Positions 46,956 through 58,785 are shown, numbered from the stretch's first letter. The stretch is 64,000 nucleotides of DNA from Cylicocyclus nassatus (GCA_958299035.1 CATQJL010000001.1:35874780-35938779), one strand, 5' to 3'. Numbers and translations are program-made. The notes: generated from the sequence alone by a model not told the origin.

Positions 46956-47786
46956 CAATGCGCAATCAACCTCTAGGCGTTCTCAAAATTCATGACTTTC
47001 TATAAACAAAATCAATTTGAATTTTACTGTTAATAAGTTCCTCAATCCAAATTGTTATCTTTTTCAACTTAGCCCTTGGCTATTCCGCTCATTTTTGACG
47101 TGTTCGCTTTAAAAGCAGCAATTTAGCTAATAGAAAGCGCGTTATTCTCTCTGTAACAAAATTAAAGAGAAGCAAATTAACTGAGAGAGGTAAAGTCACT
47201 AATTCTCACGAACAACAGATTTTTTTGATCACCTCTCAAAATTGCCCACTTCTCTTCAGGTACTGTACCTCTGAGTACTTGAAGTGGCGCAGGCAAATTT
47301 GACCCGTTTGGGAGAGTTCATATAATAAAATTTGCAGGGTCTTAAACTGTGCGAACAAACTACTTAACAAACTGTATAATATAATAGTCTATTACAATAA
47401 TATTATTATAATTATAATATGTCTATTATAATAGATTACAGCAATTTCGTAACATAAATCTATTAGATTCGACAATTGATATAATGTTTTGCTGGTAACA
47501 TTTGCTTATAAACAAGTCATTTTTAGGCAAATGTCGCAAGGTGTCGACATTTACGAGCATGAGTATGTTTTTGCACAAATGATGCCATCACAGCAAGAGG
47601 AGTCTAATATTAGTTGCCTAGACCATTGGGGCGGAGTGTGCCATTTCATGCCCATCATTTCTTTTCTTTATTTTTGGCAATGGAAACGATACGGAAATAG
47701 TGCGGTTAGATGTCTGATGTTCCAAATATTTGCTATGGGTAAATGGGATCTGTGGGATGTTTTGGAACTGACAATGAGATAAAGCT
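46956..47786. other. Unannotated stretch
   Basis: AT-rich with an alternating TATTATAAT block at 47360-47440. A 97-codon frame (47489-47782) begins after a plausible acceptor TCATTTTTAG but has no recognised family and no partner exons. Confidence 0.35.
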
Positions 47787-47931
47787 GCTGCATGACGAAG
47801 GCGCAGAAGCAGTATTACTTGAGCGGCCGCGAACGCTGCGCGCGCATATCTTCACTGTTGTAAATCCTGCGCTTCATGCACTCTGCGGCTAATGAAACCG
47901 TCCAATGATATTGCGCCTTCGTCATGCAGCA
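47787..47931. mobile_element. 145-bp MITE with TGCTGCATGACGAAGGCGCA ends
   Basis: A 20-bp terminus is repeated in inverted orientation at the right end, with the last part reading TGCGCCTTCGTCATGCAGCA. The interior is GC-rich with a NotI-like GCGGCCGC. The target duplication is not evident. Confidence 0.7.
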
Positions 47932-47947
47932 AACTATATAATGTTAA

Positions 47948-48401
47948 AGGCAGTTTCCGGGCAAAAAGTCGATTTTGAGATTTTGTGCTTACCCGGGCCT
48001 ATTCGCTATGCTGAATCCGCAAATCCACATTGGAAAGCGCGAAAACGGCAAAAAAGGGCTCTAACGCAGGAGGGAAATCGGAAGTGGGCGGGATCTTCCC
48101 CACTGTGAATTTCGCAGTCCCAGCTTCTGGAGCAATCTTCCCAATTCCTCTAGTGCCCTGGGATCTCCATCGGCCAGGTGCGAATGCATGACTTGAAATC
48201 GAAACCGAGAAGACCGCCCTGGAAGCTGGGAGCGTGAATTCACAGTGGGGAGGACCCCGCCCACCTGCTAATTCCCCTCCCGTGTTAGAGTCGTTTTTCG
48301 CCGTTTTCGCTTTCTCCAATGTGCATTTTCGGATTCAACGTAGCGAATAGGCCCGGGTAAGCACAAAATCTCAAAATCAAGTTTTTGCCCGGACACTGCC
48401 T
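47948..48401. mobile_element. 454-bp MITE with TTAA duplication
   Basis: TTAA flanks both ends (47944-47947, 48402-48405). Ends AGGCAGTTTCCGGGCAAAAA and AGGCAGTGTCCGGGCAAAAA (complement), followed by shared GATTTTGTGCTTACCCGGGC. Arms extend to about 200 bp, including GAAAACGGC and CCCACTGTGAAT. TTAA specificity suggests a piggyBac-like mobiliser. A partial right end lies at 49875-49935. Confidence 0.75.
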
Positions 48402-48841
48402 TTAAGTGAAGCTTGATTAGCTTTTGACTGCTGTCAGAACTGGCTATAAGCTTTGCGTGGAAGATTTACGCAAATACTTAATAATCATCCTATAAGCTTA
48501 CTTCCTTTATTGAAGCGTAGTCCAAGGTGATCTCAATAAAGGAAAGAAACAAAAAAAAAACTTAGTAAAATTGGAAAAATTTCTCCCCAACCTCGTTTTT
48601 TGAACCAGCCATACTACTTCAATGAAAATAGATCCTCTTCAGATTTATGACGCAATTATCGTTGCAGGGTAGTATTAGTTGATGTGCGACAGTTGGCAAT
48701 CCATTCCATGAATAACTGCAATTATCGCAGTCGTCCTCGGCCTCTACTTTCCGGTAGATGCAAGGTTTTCTATCCATTACTTGGTAGTAAAGCATTGACA
48801 GCTTCCATTTTTACATATTGTCAGAAAAACCGTAACCATAA

Positions 48842-49222
48842 GGGACCCGTCATACTTCGCCGAAAAAAGCCCAAAGAAGCCCGGAAAAGCCCAAAAAAGC
48901 CCGAAAAAGCCCAATAAAAGTCCGAAAAAGCCCAAAAAAGCCCAAAAGCGCCAGAAAGAGCCGAAACACTTCTCGCACGTTTTGGCGCTAAGGCATGTGT
49001 GTTGACTTCGCAGTCGAGCCTTTTCGTCATTTTCTGTCGTCCGCATGATAAGATAATGTCAGAATTCTACCAAAAGTTCGTTTCTACATTCCGGCCCTTT
49101 CTGGCGCTTTCGGGCTTTTTCGGGCTTTTTCGGGCTTCTTTGGGCGCTTTTGGGCTTTTTTGGGCTTTTTCGGGCTTTTTTGGGCGCTTTTGGGCTTTTT
49201 TCGGCGAAATATGACGGGTCCC
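48842..49222. mobile_element. 381-bp TWA foldback built of AAAAAAGCCC repeats
   Basis: TAA flanks both ends (48839-48841, 49223-49225). Ends GGGACCCGTCATACTTCGCC in both arms. Next come about ten units of roughly 10 bp, AAAAAAGCCC and variants, in each arm, with the complement GGGCTTTTTT on the right. The loop is about 100 bases. The Phe- or Lys/Pro-rich frames here are translations of the repeat. Confidence 0.88.
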
Positions 49223-49225
49223 TAA

Positions 49226-49870
49226 CATTTCCCTCGATAGCAAATGATACAAGGGAAACCTTTTACTAAACAGATTTTATTTCGACAGAAAGGGCTAGTT
49301 TGAGACATAAACTCAGCTTCAGCGATCCCAACGTTTTGCCAGTATTTCAGTTTTTATGCAATGTAACTTGTACGTTTGTGATATACGTGAGTACCAATCA
49401 AAAATCAGAAGAAAGCATGAAACTGAGAAGATTTCAAAGAGTAATTTTTTTGAAGGAAATGTGCACTTGAACTGCTATTACTCACGCAGTTCGGTAACCA
49501 AATTCTGACCATGGGTGCTTGAAGGCGACAACTCGGCAAAATTGAATATCTCAAAAATTCAATATGGTAGATTGCTTGCATCCCGGATATGAAGACAGTT
49601 CAAGTCCGAGCGCATAGCATGCTTTTCTAGCCTAGAAAGCTGACCCTAAACGCGTGCGCGCAAGCCATTTTTACAGCCGTTCGGACGAGCTCGCAAATTC
49701 TCTCCTATCGTCAGAGGCGGCATGCCGGAATGCTGTAACTATAAGGGTCAGGGACTCTGCGTCTCTAAGCTTAGCGGGAACTCTTTCACTCGTCCGAACT
49801 CAGTACGGTGGGCTTTGGTAGTACTGGTATATCGCCATTTTCGCGATATCTAAAGTGGATTTTGAAATCA
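49226..49870. other. Unannotated stretch
   Basis: No exon recognised; contains GC-richer sequence (49640-49790) upstream of the MITE end at 49875. Confidence 0.35.
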
Positions 49871-49874
49871 ACGC

Positions 49875-49935
49875 GTTTAACCCGGGTAAGCAAGGAAATC
49901 TCAAGTAGAGGATTTGCCGAGCCACTGCCTTTGTG
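49875..49935. mobile_element. Right-end fragment of the AGGCAGT MITE family
   Basis: CCCGGGTAAGCA, AAATCTCAAGT and CCACTGCCTTTG follow the order of the right arm of 47948-48401. The left end was not found. Confidence 0.5.
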
Positions 49936-50039
49936 TAAGATATTAGTATATCAATACTATATTATATATTATATTATATATCCTCATCCTGGGCCAATCA
50001 GTTAGTTCTCTACACGTCAACTGGAAATTTACGAACTTT

Positions 50040-50463
50040 TGGAACTTTTGGTACACTTTTGCGTTCCTTTTTGAATTGAAGTTTGTTGGATTTCGTGTGA
50101 TATAAGCAGTCTGCACCTGTTTTGAGTAAAGCGAACTGCTCTCTTCGCATGGAAAGCCGTTTGAGGAACACGAAAGTTGGCAAGCCCGTCTGTCTGAGGT
50201 CCCCCCTTTCTGCTCGCCCGGGGTCCCTGGCGGATTCGTCCGCTCTGGGTTAAGTTGGTCAGCCGAGCCCCGGTATTAATTATACTACAAGCCTGCGTCC
50301 AGGTAAGGGAACAGGATCTCAACAGAGAACGCACGCCTTCTGGAAGGAGAACGACATATTCGATCCAGCAAGGGAACAATCGCATTATTATCTTGTACTA
50401 TGTTTTTTTTTTTTTTTTGTATTGGTGCACTGCTGTGTGTATTCTATAAATAAATAAATAAAT
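50040..50463 (+). mobile_element. Possible LINE 3' end with (AAAT)n tail
   Basis: A GC-richer segment ends in T15 (50404-50419), GTATTGGTGCACTGCTGTG and an ATAAATAAATAAATA tail, the same sort of microsatellite tail that closes the CR1-type LINE at 17951-17992. No RT-coding sequence was recognised upstream, so it is at best a short 3' fragment. Confidence 0.35.
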
Positions 50464-50574
50464 ATTATATATATAGCAAATATTCAAATGCTTTTGCACA
50501 TTAGAAATGCAAAGCATGTATAATTTGCAGGTTCATAAATGCCCTATCTCCCGTGTTTTCAGCCTGCGCTTCGA

Positions 50575-50640
50575 CAGTTATAAACAGATGGAGTATTGCC
50601 AAATCGCGTCAAGACTGAAATCGTATGCAGTAACCGACGG
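50575..50640. mobile_element. Fragment of the ATACTTCACGCG MITE family
   Basis: GGAGTATTGCCAAATCGCGT and AGACTGAAATCG match the interior of the right arm of 62049-62268. Neither terminus is complete. Confidence 0.5.
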
Positions 50641-50773
50641 CTTGCGCACAGTGCTTGTTAAAAAACAGACGAAATATGGAAAAAACACTCGAAAATTGTT
50701 ATTTCAATTTTTGGAGTAGCATTGAAGAATGATATGCGCTTGCATTCAAACAGTTCTTGACAAATTGACTACT

Positions 50774-51095
50774 TTAAGTTTCGTAAGTGACGATCTTTGG
50801 ATAAACTCACTTCAGGAGCTTTTTTCGCACTTGATCTAAAGATAACCTACATCTATTTTGTCAGCCTCACACAGCTACTATAGTTATACTGTAGATGGCA
50901 GTATGGCTTCCGCCAGAGTGCCGAAGTTATGCCAGCGCTACGCCAGCATTTCGATCGATACACGTGTATTTCGTTAGCCCTCAGCTAGCCCCGCCCCAAC
51001 GAAATACACGTGTATCGATCGAAATGCTGGCGTAGCGCTGGCATAACTTCGGCACTCTGGCGGGAGCCTATGTGTGATTTCAATTGAGAAGTGCT
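50774..51095. mobile_element. Degenerate piggyBac-like MITE copy hosting a hairpin
   Basis: CTTCAGG, TTTTGTCAGCC and TATACTGTAGATGGCAGTAT appear in the same order as in 33694-34004, then GTGTGATTT after the 164-bp insertion. The ends are too degraded to place exactly. Confidence 0.5.
50905..51068. mobile_element. 164-bp near-perfect hairpin element
   Basis: Arms of about 70 bp (GGCTTCCGCCAGAGTGCCGA ... CACGTGTATTTCGTT) are complementary with one mismatch, around a 22-base loop. TAT lies on both sides (50902-50904, 51069-51071), and the homologous sequence at about 33909 reads GGCAGTATGCGTGATTT without it, proving insertion with duplication of TAT. Confidence 0.85.
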
Positions 51096-52234
51096 GATTA
51101 ATCCGAATTTGCATGGTTTTCGAAGCGTTAAACATGGCAAGGATTAAGTTGCTAAAAAAACGACGTTTGAAAATTCATTGTGCAATTGCACACTTCCGTA
51201 TTTTGCGCGTTCATTTATGGATTAAGCTGCACTGCACACATCCTCGTATGCCCTGCTTGGAACAGGTCTTTGATACTTATGCAATCAAAGAACGCGCACG
51301 AACGTTATAATTCTACGAATCGTTCGCATCACAAGAGGAGAGCAGGAAAGACGAGTTGTATGGTGCCCGACCGACTGATTCATTCCTCCAGAACCCCACA
51401 AGAGAGTTTCTCTTTCCGTCCGCAATCGATTCGCATCGGGATATGGGTCAGTTGCAGATAGCCGTCGTACATCAACCCCGCACTCACGATGTCCTCAAAC
51501 TGATTTCTTAGGCAAATTTGTCACTTTTTGGGAAGAAAAACTTGTCCGTAGACCTTCAGATCTCTAGTCCTCCTTTTCTTTTGAAATCCTTGAAATAAAT
51601 TTTATCAAACAAAAACTCCACAACCTTTTTTTCTCCCAAACCTCACATTCGTCTAATAAATTAGAAAAATCGAAAGTGCAGCAGTTAATTTGCTCTCCGA
51701 ACCGGTTTTACAGCTCCACAGTATCACTTGGCGCAAATTCGACATTGCCGCGCTTTTGAAATAGGCCTTGACCGTGGAACATAGAGCAATGTCGTCTGAG
51801 AAACTTTTTTTCAAATTTGCCGGCGACAATTGCTCGTCAGAGGTTTTGCAATCTAACTACTGTCATATAGTGTCAGTCCTGTGAAATTTGCAGCCTCGTC
51901 CTTCATATCGTATATCTTATTTTTCAGTGAATGCTTGTCAGTCTAATTGATATGGGAGATGTTCACGCATATATAGCGTGTAGATTTGACATTTGATATA
52001 GTTTACTGCTTTCCGACAACATTTATGTGTGAGAAATTTCACTGTGCGTTTTTTTGTACATTTTTGAATGCAGTTTACAAGCAAGTTGTAACATTTACAA
52101 GTATGCCATTTGTTTCGCGCTTTTATCGGCTCTGCAAAAACATTCTATTTATTTACCTCCAAATCCACTGGCCTATATCCGATCATCTTTTTCATAGAGG
52201 TGTAGGAATTAGGAGAGGTTTTTTTTGTCTAATA
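51096..52234. other. Unannotated stretch
   Basis: Frames of 65-108 codons are present, none with a recognisable domain or supported splice pattern. Confidence 0.4.
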
Positions 52235-52236
52235 TA

Positions 52237-52890
52237 CAGGTTGTCCCGCAAGTATGTACACACTTTTCAATCGTTAATATCTCTCTTCCCAATGAGTCTT
52301 TTTTGCCAGTAAAGTGCATTCTGTAGAGCAGGCTTCAACTTAGAGTTAAAGTATCGATCGAATCACCGATCGCTCTTCGTTACTGTAGGAACGGTACGGT
52401 AAGAACTTCCAGCATGTGGAACCATGATGAATTATGTCATCTGACGAAATTTTTTCAAAAAATCTGAGAAATCGCATACTAGGGGTTTAGCGCCCGCTAA
52501 TTCCACTACACAACTTTTTACGAGTATTTTCTACTTTTTGACGGTGTAATCACATCTCTGACAAATACTGAGAATTCGGTTATTACGGTTTCTCTGGAAT
52601 AACTTTGGAAATAAGCATTACAATATCAGCGGCTTCCGTTAGCATACTTTTGGAGTTTTGGGCTTGTTTGGTTTTGTTCCGGGGCAGAATATGGCTTCCA
52701 ATGGCCTAAAATCCTTGTCACGTTCCTACAGTAGTTTTACAGCCATGAAGAGCCGAACAGCGATTTGATTGATACTGTAAATCTAAGCTGAAGCCTCCTC
52801 TAAGATAGGTACTTAAATGGCGGAAAAAGACACATTGGGAAGAGAGATATTAACAATTGAAAAGTGTCTACTTACTTTTGGGATACCTTG
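52237..52890. mobile_element. 654-bp mariner-like MITE
   Basis: TA flanks both ends (52235-52236, 52891-52892). Ends CAGGTTGTCCCGCAAGTATG and (complement) CAAGGTATCCCAAAAGTAAG, then shared TTAATATCTCTCTTCCCAAT. Arms of about 75 bp or more. No transposase. A diverged relative is at 13468-14022. Confidence 0.8.
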
Positions 52891-54852
52891 TATTTCCGAC
52901 CTCGATTTTTTCTTGAACGCAATCTCCATGTTATTAATTATTTTCTCATCTAGGCTTTGTGTAGCATACACTATGTTTTCCATCTTTCTCAAAGAGCAAA
53001 GAGTCATCGATGAAGCTTGGCTCCATTTAATGCCTATTTTTGGCTTGCTCCCCTTTCTCAGAATAAGCCTCTGGATTATATGGTACTCGATGGAATCGTT
53101 CGATATCCTATCGTAACCTCAAGCTTCTCAAGACTACACAGCAGTATTGGTGAAGATCACTAAATTCTTGTTACATATACTGGACATTTTGGTCTCATTA
53201 TCAAATTTGCATATGTTCTAGCAAACTTCGTCACAAGCATCTCATGTTGACGTTGTAAATCTCTTATAAGTTTTACGACTTCTGCGAAAAGCTTGATTTC
53301 ATGAAGTTTTGCGATAGTCTGTTAACTATGATAACTATAAAAAAGGAAAAACCAGGCTGCATACAAATCTAGTAGTGCCCTAAACATAAACCAAGTCATC
53401 TGCCGGTTTCTCAGTTTATTGAAGTTTATTCAATGAATTCCGTGCTATTTTTTTTACCAAGTGCGGCGTATGAGTCCATTCCGAGTACAACATTTTTCAT
53501 TGGCGCAACCATCTCTTTTTTCTGACAACTCGTGTTTCTGCTCAAAATGTCACCTTCAATCAAATCCAATTATATAGCGATAATTCTTGTTAACTCCTTT
53601 TCTTTTTGATTTTTGTGCATCTAAAAATAATACTTATCTGCGACTTTAACCGCGAGTATCAGCATAGTTTGTTTACATCACTATACTTGACATGGATGGG
53701 ATCAACCTCAAATGGCATAAACATCCACAGTAAAACTTTCCGAATTTCAAACGGCATTATTTATTTCGTCAAATATATCTTCCAAAAAATTATTGGGCTC
53801 AAACAGGAACATCGTGACACAAAGTTGATCCTTGAACTACTCTACTTCACAATTTTGGGACTTTTAAAAAATGAGGAAAGTTCCCTCAAGCCAAGCATTC
53901 ATGGAAGTCTTTTTTTTCCAAATTTTTGTCAATCACTAGAGCATGGACAATGTTTTATTTGAGATCATTTATGGACTGGTTTTGAGAATTCAATCGTACA
54001 CTGGACTCGAAGTGCAAGTTTGCAGTGCACCACTATAACCAGTTTTGTAGTTTCATCTCAGCAACGTTTAATGTTCGATTCTTCCGCCAAAGTTGCGCAT
54101 GAGAAATTCCATGCCAATTTTATTCTCTTATATCAATGGATTAGTGAGCTAAAAACACAACCTCGCCGTTGGTATTTCTTTATCAGAATTTAGATTTGTA
54201 TCTCAATTCAACATAATCATTGAGCCAGACCAAATGTTAATTTGTGCTTTCAGTTTGAACTCTAACTCATAAAGTTTTTGCCCAGTGCCCTTTATCATAT
54301 TCTTTTGCTCGAATTCGACACCATGACTGAGAAGTGATTCGATCTCAAAGAGAAACCCAAGACTTCGAGATCCCTTAACTTCTTGAACTGTGAGGTTTCA
54401 AATGTGCTGGGTTGTTACAAAGTTCTACCCCTTTTTTGTATCTTTTTTACACCGATGATTGGGGAAAAACCCATTTTTCATGAGAAGTGCTTATCTCATT
54501 TGAGAGTTTTTTCCCGTTTTTATGCGTAGTTTCGCTTTCATAGAGGTTTTTTCAACCTGTGGTTTCGTACAATGAAAGGACAGCAAAACAATTGTGAAAA
54601 CTTCTATGTTTGTTTCATTGTGGTGAAATCTCTAGCTAGGAGAAAAATTTTATTTGCAACGTACGTAATGTTTGCTGTGAAATTGTGCTACAAAAGGCTT
54701 ATAGAGATAAAATTTTAGACGAAATCTAGACCTATAAATTTTCAGCATAGACGTGAGCCGTCATTGTGGGTCCCTTTTGATGCATAAAAATCGTAGGCAC
54801 AATGCATTTACGGAACTTTTGCTCTATAGTGTGATATTAGGCTTAGAACATG

Positions 54853-54906
54853 TATTACTTGAAAACCGCAAAAATTTCTGTATTACTTGAAAACCGCAAA
54901 AATTTC
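54853..54906 (+). repeat. 27-bp tandem duplication
   Basis: TATTACTTGAAAACCGCAAA followed by AATTTC(TG) occurs twice in a row. Confidence 0.75.
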
Positions 54907-55554
54907 AAGTTCAACGGCAAACAAATTAAAAAACTCGAAAAAGTACATTTTCTGTCACCTAAGAGAGAGAGGGAAAGAGAAAGAAAGAAAGAAGGAAGTA
55001 AGTGGATTTTATCGAAACTTTTTTTTGCATAAAATGTTAGGAACGAGTTTGGCAAAAAGCAAGGTCAGCCTACTGCTCAGCCGACCATTGGCTACCCAAG
55101 TGCAGCGCTTATGAAATTCCAAACCAATTCATATGTAATTTGTAAAGGTTTCTGGAAGGAGATGTTTGGCATTTTCTTTTAAGAATCTTCCTCGTTGTTG
55201 CCATATTATTTGCATAGATTTGCCAAAGTTTGGTAGATTGTAAAACAATTTGTTGTAATCGCAGTGATCATTTTTGAAAAGAGTTAGGTGAAACAAACTT
55301 GAACTTCAAGAACGTGTAGAAGTTTTTGAAATAACCTAGTAATATAATATAAACGCATTTCGGTGAACATGCGTGCGTGCTGATAGTTCAAAATGAGTTG
55401 TAAACCACTGGAATCAAAAAAATTACAATTATTACTGTAGTTTAAAGTCGTGATTCGAATTGTCGTATGATTGGTATTAGAGGGTTTGTCAAAATTAGGT
55501 ATCAATCATTTTTGGCTAAAAAACAGGAGCTCGCCGAGCACCTTGCATACGTCT

Positions 55555-55716
55555 GTAACTTTATGAGTGTGTATCAACGCTTTTTGGTAAATTACTATTG
55601 AGTATTCGTGAGGAAACATGTTCGAACTTGCGGTATTTAACTAGTACGAACATTTTCTTTCACGAATTCTTAGTAGTAATCTACCAAAATGCGCTAGAAC
55701 CAATTCATAAACTTGT
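55555..55716. repeat. Inverted repeat, about 160 bp
   Basis: GGTAAATTACTATTGAGTAT...ACATGTTCG pairs imperfectly with CGAACATTTT...AGTAGTAATCTACC; outer parts AACTTTATGAG and CATAAACTTGTT also pair. Likely an old MITE; no target duplication is certain. Confidence 0.5.
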
Positions 55717-56258
55717 TAATCAGACGTACGCAAAGCGTGCTCCTGGGTCTTAGCCAGAAAATGAACGATAGAATTCATTATGAACAGCTCGATAGTTGTC
55801 TCGTATAAATAAGTTTTTATATGTAGTGTTCGTGTTCGCATGAAACAGGGATGTACACGTTTATTACCATACTTGTCCCCGTTACTTATCTTGTTTTGAC
55901 TGGAACTCACCCGCTATAATCTGTTTGCACATGTCTCACCGTCTAAAAAATCGTAATGTCGGGTTTACTCAATATTTACTTTTCGCTAAGCTCATTCGTC
56001 ACTTTCAAACTATGTTCGTATTTGCAATTCATGCAGAAAGTTTATACCTTGCAGTCTGGCTTGTCTGCTTGAATAGCTAATGTTTGCAATGTATGGATTT
56101 TGTTTTCCCAAGTACATAGTTTGCCGCCTCCTCACGATGTGCTCGATTTGCAGAATTTTGGTCGATTAGAGATTTCTCATGTGCACCTCCTATTCGCTTT
56201 TACTCTTTTTACGTAGTCTATCTGCGTACTTCGCGATACTGTCTCAAATGTCGTCTTA

Positions 56259-56448
56259 AGGGCCGGGCATGCTTCACGCGATTTCAGTCGCAACGCGATT
56301 TGGCAATATTCCAACTGTTCATAACACAGAAGATAGGGCATTTATTCAATCCACATAAGTTATGCACACTGTGCAATGTGCGGTTTGCTAGTGTTGAATC
56401 TGAAGACCTCTGGCGAATTGCCAAATCGCGTGAAGTATGCCCGGCCCT
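56259..56448. mobile_element. 190-bp TWA MITE, ATACTTCACGCG family
   Basis: Left flank TTA, right flank TTG (one change). Ends AGGGCCGGGCATGCTTCACG and (complement) AGGGCCGGGCATACTTCACG, then CGATTTCAGTCGC. Same family as 62049-62268. Confidence 0.82.
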
Positions 56449-56678
56449 TTGATAATTTGGCCTTTTCTGTATGGCGCCTCACACTCCGGAGAGGTATAAC
56501 TTTTGCAGCAAATTACGAAAATTGGTTAAAATTACAATGATGAGGAAGGTCACGTATTTGCTGGAAATTTTGTCCACGCAAAAAACCACATCCACACAGC
56601 TTCCCCAGACTAACTATCTATTTTTTGAAAAGCAAAAGAAGCCTAGTCAGTGAAGTACAGACATGGTATCCGTAAGAA

Positions 56679-56890
56679 GTGTAGAAAAAGGATCTTCACT
56701 GCTGACTTTTTACACGCTTGATCGTTTTTCGTACTTTTTCTTCATAAAGGGCGTAAGAAGGCAAAGAGTTCGAATTTATTCCGTGTAGAAAAAGGTAGAA
56801 CTTCAGTGAATCTTTACACACTTGGTCGCCTTCACGTACTTTTTTTTTCGTAAAGGGCCAGCAAGAAAAAGTCTTGAACTTTTTAGAGTA
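56679..56890 (+). repeat. Degenerate tandem duplication, units about 105 bp
   Basis: GTGTAGAAAAAGG...CTTTTTACACGCTTGATCG...TACTTTTTCTTC-TAAAGGGC is repeated as GTGTAGAAAAAGG...CTTTACACACTTGGTCG...TACTTTTTTTTTCGTAAAGGGC. Each unit also has partly palindromic character. Confidence 0.6.
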
Positions 56891-57427
56891 TTCACCATCA
56901 AATTAATGATTGAACTGGTTTGGCATCGAGTATCAACATTTCTCGTATCCACTCTCTGCTTTTCTGGTCTTGATTCATTCCAAGAAAATCAAGTCCAGAT
57001 CCCGTCGAGCTTACTACGCAAAATGTCATAGACCCTCGTGATTTTGCATCTCTGAGCCTTTCCATACGTTTTTTTTTTCGGCCTGTGTCTCTCAGAATCT
57101 GAGAAGCTATCGTTACAAGTCTGGGTTGAGTGCTGAAACGAACTTTACCGATATCTTGCCTCATGTAAGATTGCGGTAGGAGCTTTTAGCACCTTTTTGT
57201 CAATATAGGCTGAATTCAGAATTTCGGAAATTCTGAGCATTAGTAGTATTAATTCGCATTTGCGCTTTTAATGTTGTTTAATGAGCTCTTCATATTATGT
57301 TGCAATCAGTATTGGATATAAACTTACGAGATGATGTAAGGAAAATTTTTGCATGTTGTGTATACCCATGTTAAAGCATTTGTGAAGTAAATTTGCATAG
57401 CAAAAAAGTGCTGCTGTCTGCAGCTAT

Positions 57428-57605
57428 CCTTTGATTCAACTGGATTGGCGGTTGGAAGGCGGGGCTTCGTGGCCTAGTTAAGAGTGTAGATCAGATTAGA
57501 TCATGATCAGAGAGCACGGGCGCGGGAGCGACGTCGACTGCGTCGCGGGCGCTAACGGCCTTTAGATCGCAACCCCGCCTAGCTGCCAATCCAGTTAAAT
57601 CAAGG
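57428..57605. mobile_element. 178-bp GC-rich MITE
   Basis: TTGATTCAACTGGATTGGC and AAGGCGGGG at the left pair with CCCCGCC and GCCAATCCAGTTAAATCAAGG-type sequence at the right. The interior is GC-rich (GGGCGCGGGAGCGACGTCG). A TGGCCTAGTTAAG motif resembles an A box, but no B box follows. Confidence 0.55.
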
Positions 57606-58785
57606 TCAACGTGTGAAGAATCAAACATCTCCTCATGGGTGGATTGTTTTCAAGATTTTTCAAAGTTTAGTTCAAATAGTTGAACCGATTTTCAAGACGA
57701 TCACCTGGGAAAGATTTAAGTTAGGTTGGTTACGAAATATTTCGTTTAGCATGGAAATCTTCATAAAAACGTTCCTAGTTGTTCTTTGTTCATGATATTT
57801 TGCGGAGAAGTAGCTCCAGGCTTCTTCTATCGCATATCAACTATTCAAGGTTTCAAATTGTATCAGTAAGGGACAGTTATGCCCCCACGAGGCTAAAATC
57901 TCAAAAGGTCAAATCTGTAAATTTCGAAGCATCGTTTTCATGCTCTAATGGATGTAGAGGGCAGAAATTTGATATTCGGATATAGATAAGTTTTTCCTAC
58001 TTAGCGACTATTAATAAAGAATGTGATCTGCTGTTTCCAAATTCTTTGGCGAAAAAACCATTTTCTCATATTTGCGCTCAATAAAATTGGAATTTCTCAC
58101 TTCTTTATGAATTTTTTTATTGCAAAATAAATTCCACTTGAACAGATTTGATTTCCTAATTTTTATTGAAGTGCTTTCCAGCGGTGAACAGTGAACAAAA
58201 TGTCTGCAGCATCTGTAGGAGCCGCAAAACCGACCGAATTTATTTGTAGCCAACCTAATATAATATTTTCTGACTTGTATTTCTATAAACAAATCGCAAA
58301 TGTCAAGATTCATCTTTGTACATTCAAACTTGCTTGATTGCAAATGTACTCGTACTTTGTTTGTTCTACGTGTCATAATCTAGTGCAATAATTGTAACCT
58401 GTTGCAATCTCTTTTTTGCTCTGTTTGGATAGAAAAAAAGCAAAAATGGCTGTAATTAGATACTAATTCGTGTTTAACTTGTATGTTTAAAAGAAGACCC
58501 TTCGGTGGGGAAATTTGGTAAGATATTCAATTTGACAGGTATCCATATAACCACAGCCAAGCCTACTTTGCATTCGATATAGTGTAGTTTTGTAAGAATG
58601 CGTGAATTTTAGAAAACTGAACTTACATTTGTGGTTTTTCACGCTGAATCATTCTGTAAGCATTTGTCAGAGTGTTGGAGTCTTGCTCAAATGACATTTC
58701 TTAAGTTTCCCTTTGACTAAGAAAATCGGAATTTGTTGCGCCTTAGACCTAGACCACCTTAAGTAATATTCTGGCTTAGACGTAC
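57606..58785. other. Unannotated stretch
   Basis: AT-rich; a 121-codon minus-strand frame (58011-58376) lacks any recognisable domain or splice support. Confidence 0.4.

Larger units (their letters stand above)
52893..56256. other. Unannotated AT-rich stretch with one hairpin and one tandem duplication
   Basis: Open frames of 99 and 118 codons (52817-53116, 53606-53962) have hydrophobic composition expected from T-rich DNA; the first begins inside the mariner-like MITE. No exon chain is supported. An AG-rich GAGAGAGAGGGAAAGAGAAA tract lies at 54964-54995. Confidence 0.4.

Noticed and set aside
47489..47782. 97-codon frame after a plausible splice acceptor
   Set aside because: No upstream exon, no recognisable family, and the frame ends next to a MITE; kept only as an unassigned frame.
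48842..49222. CRISPR-like array from the regular 10-bp units
   Set aside because: Units are contiguous without spacers, arms are inverted copies, and the locus is eukaryotic.
48684..49252. Lys/Pro-rich and Phe/Gly-rich frames resembling low-complexity proteins
   Set aside because: Translations of the AAAAAAGCCC tandem units on the two strands.
52817..53116. 99-codon hydrophobic frame resembling a membrane protein
   Set aside because: Its first 25 codons are the right arm of a mariner-like MITE; the rest is T-rich DNA with no family match.
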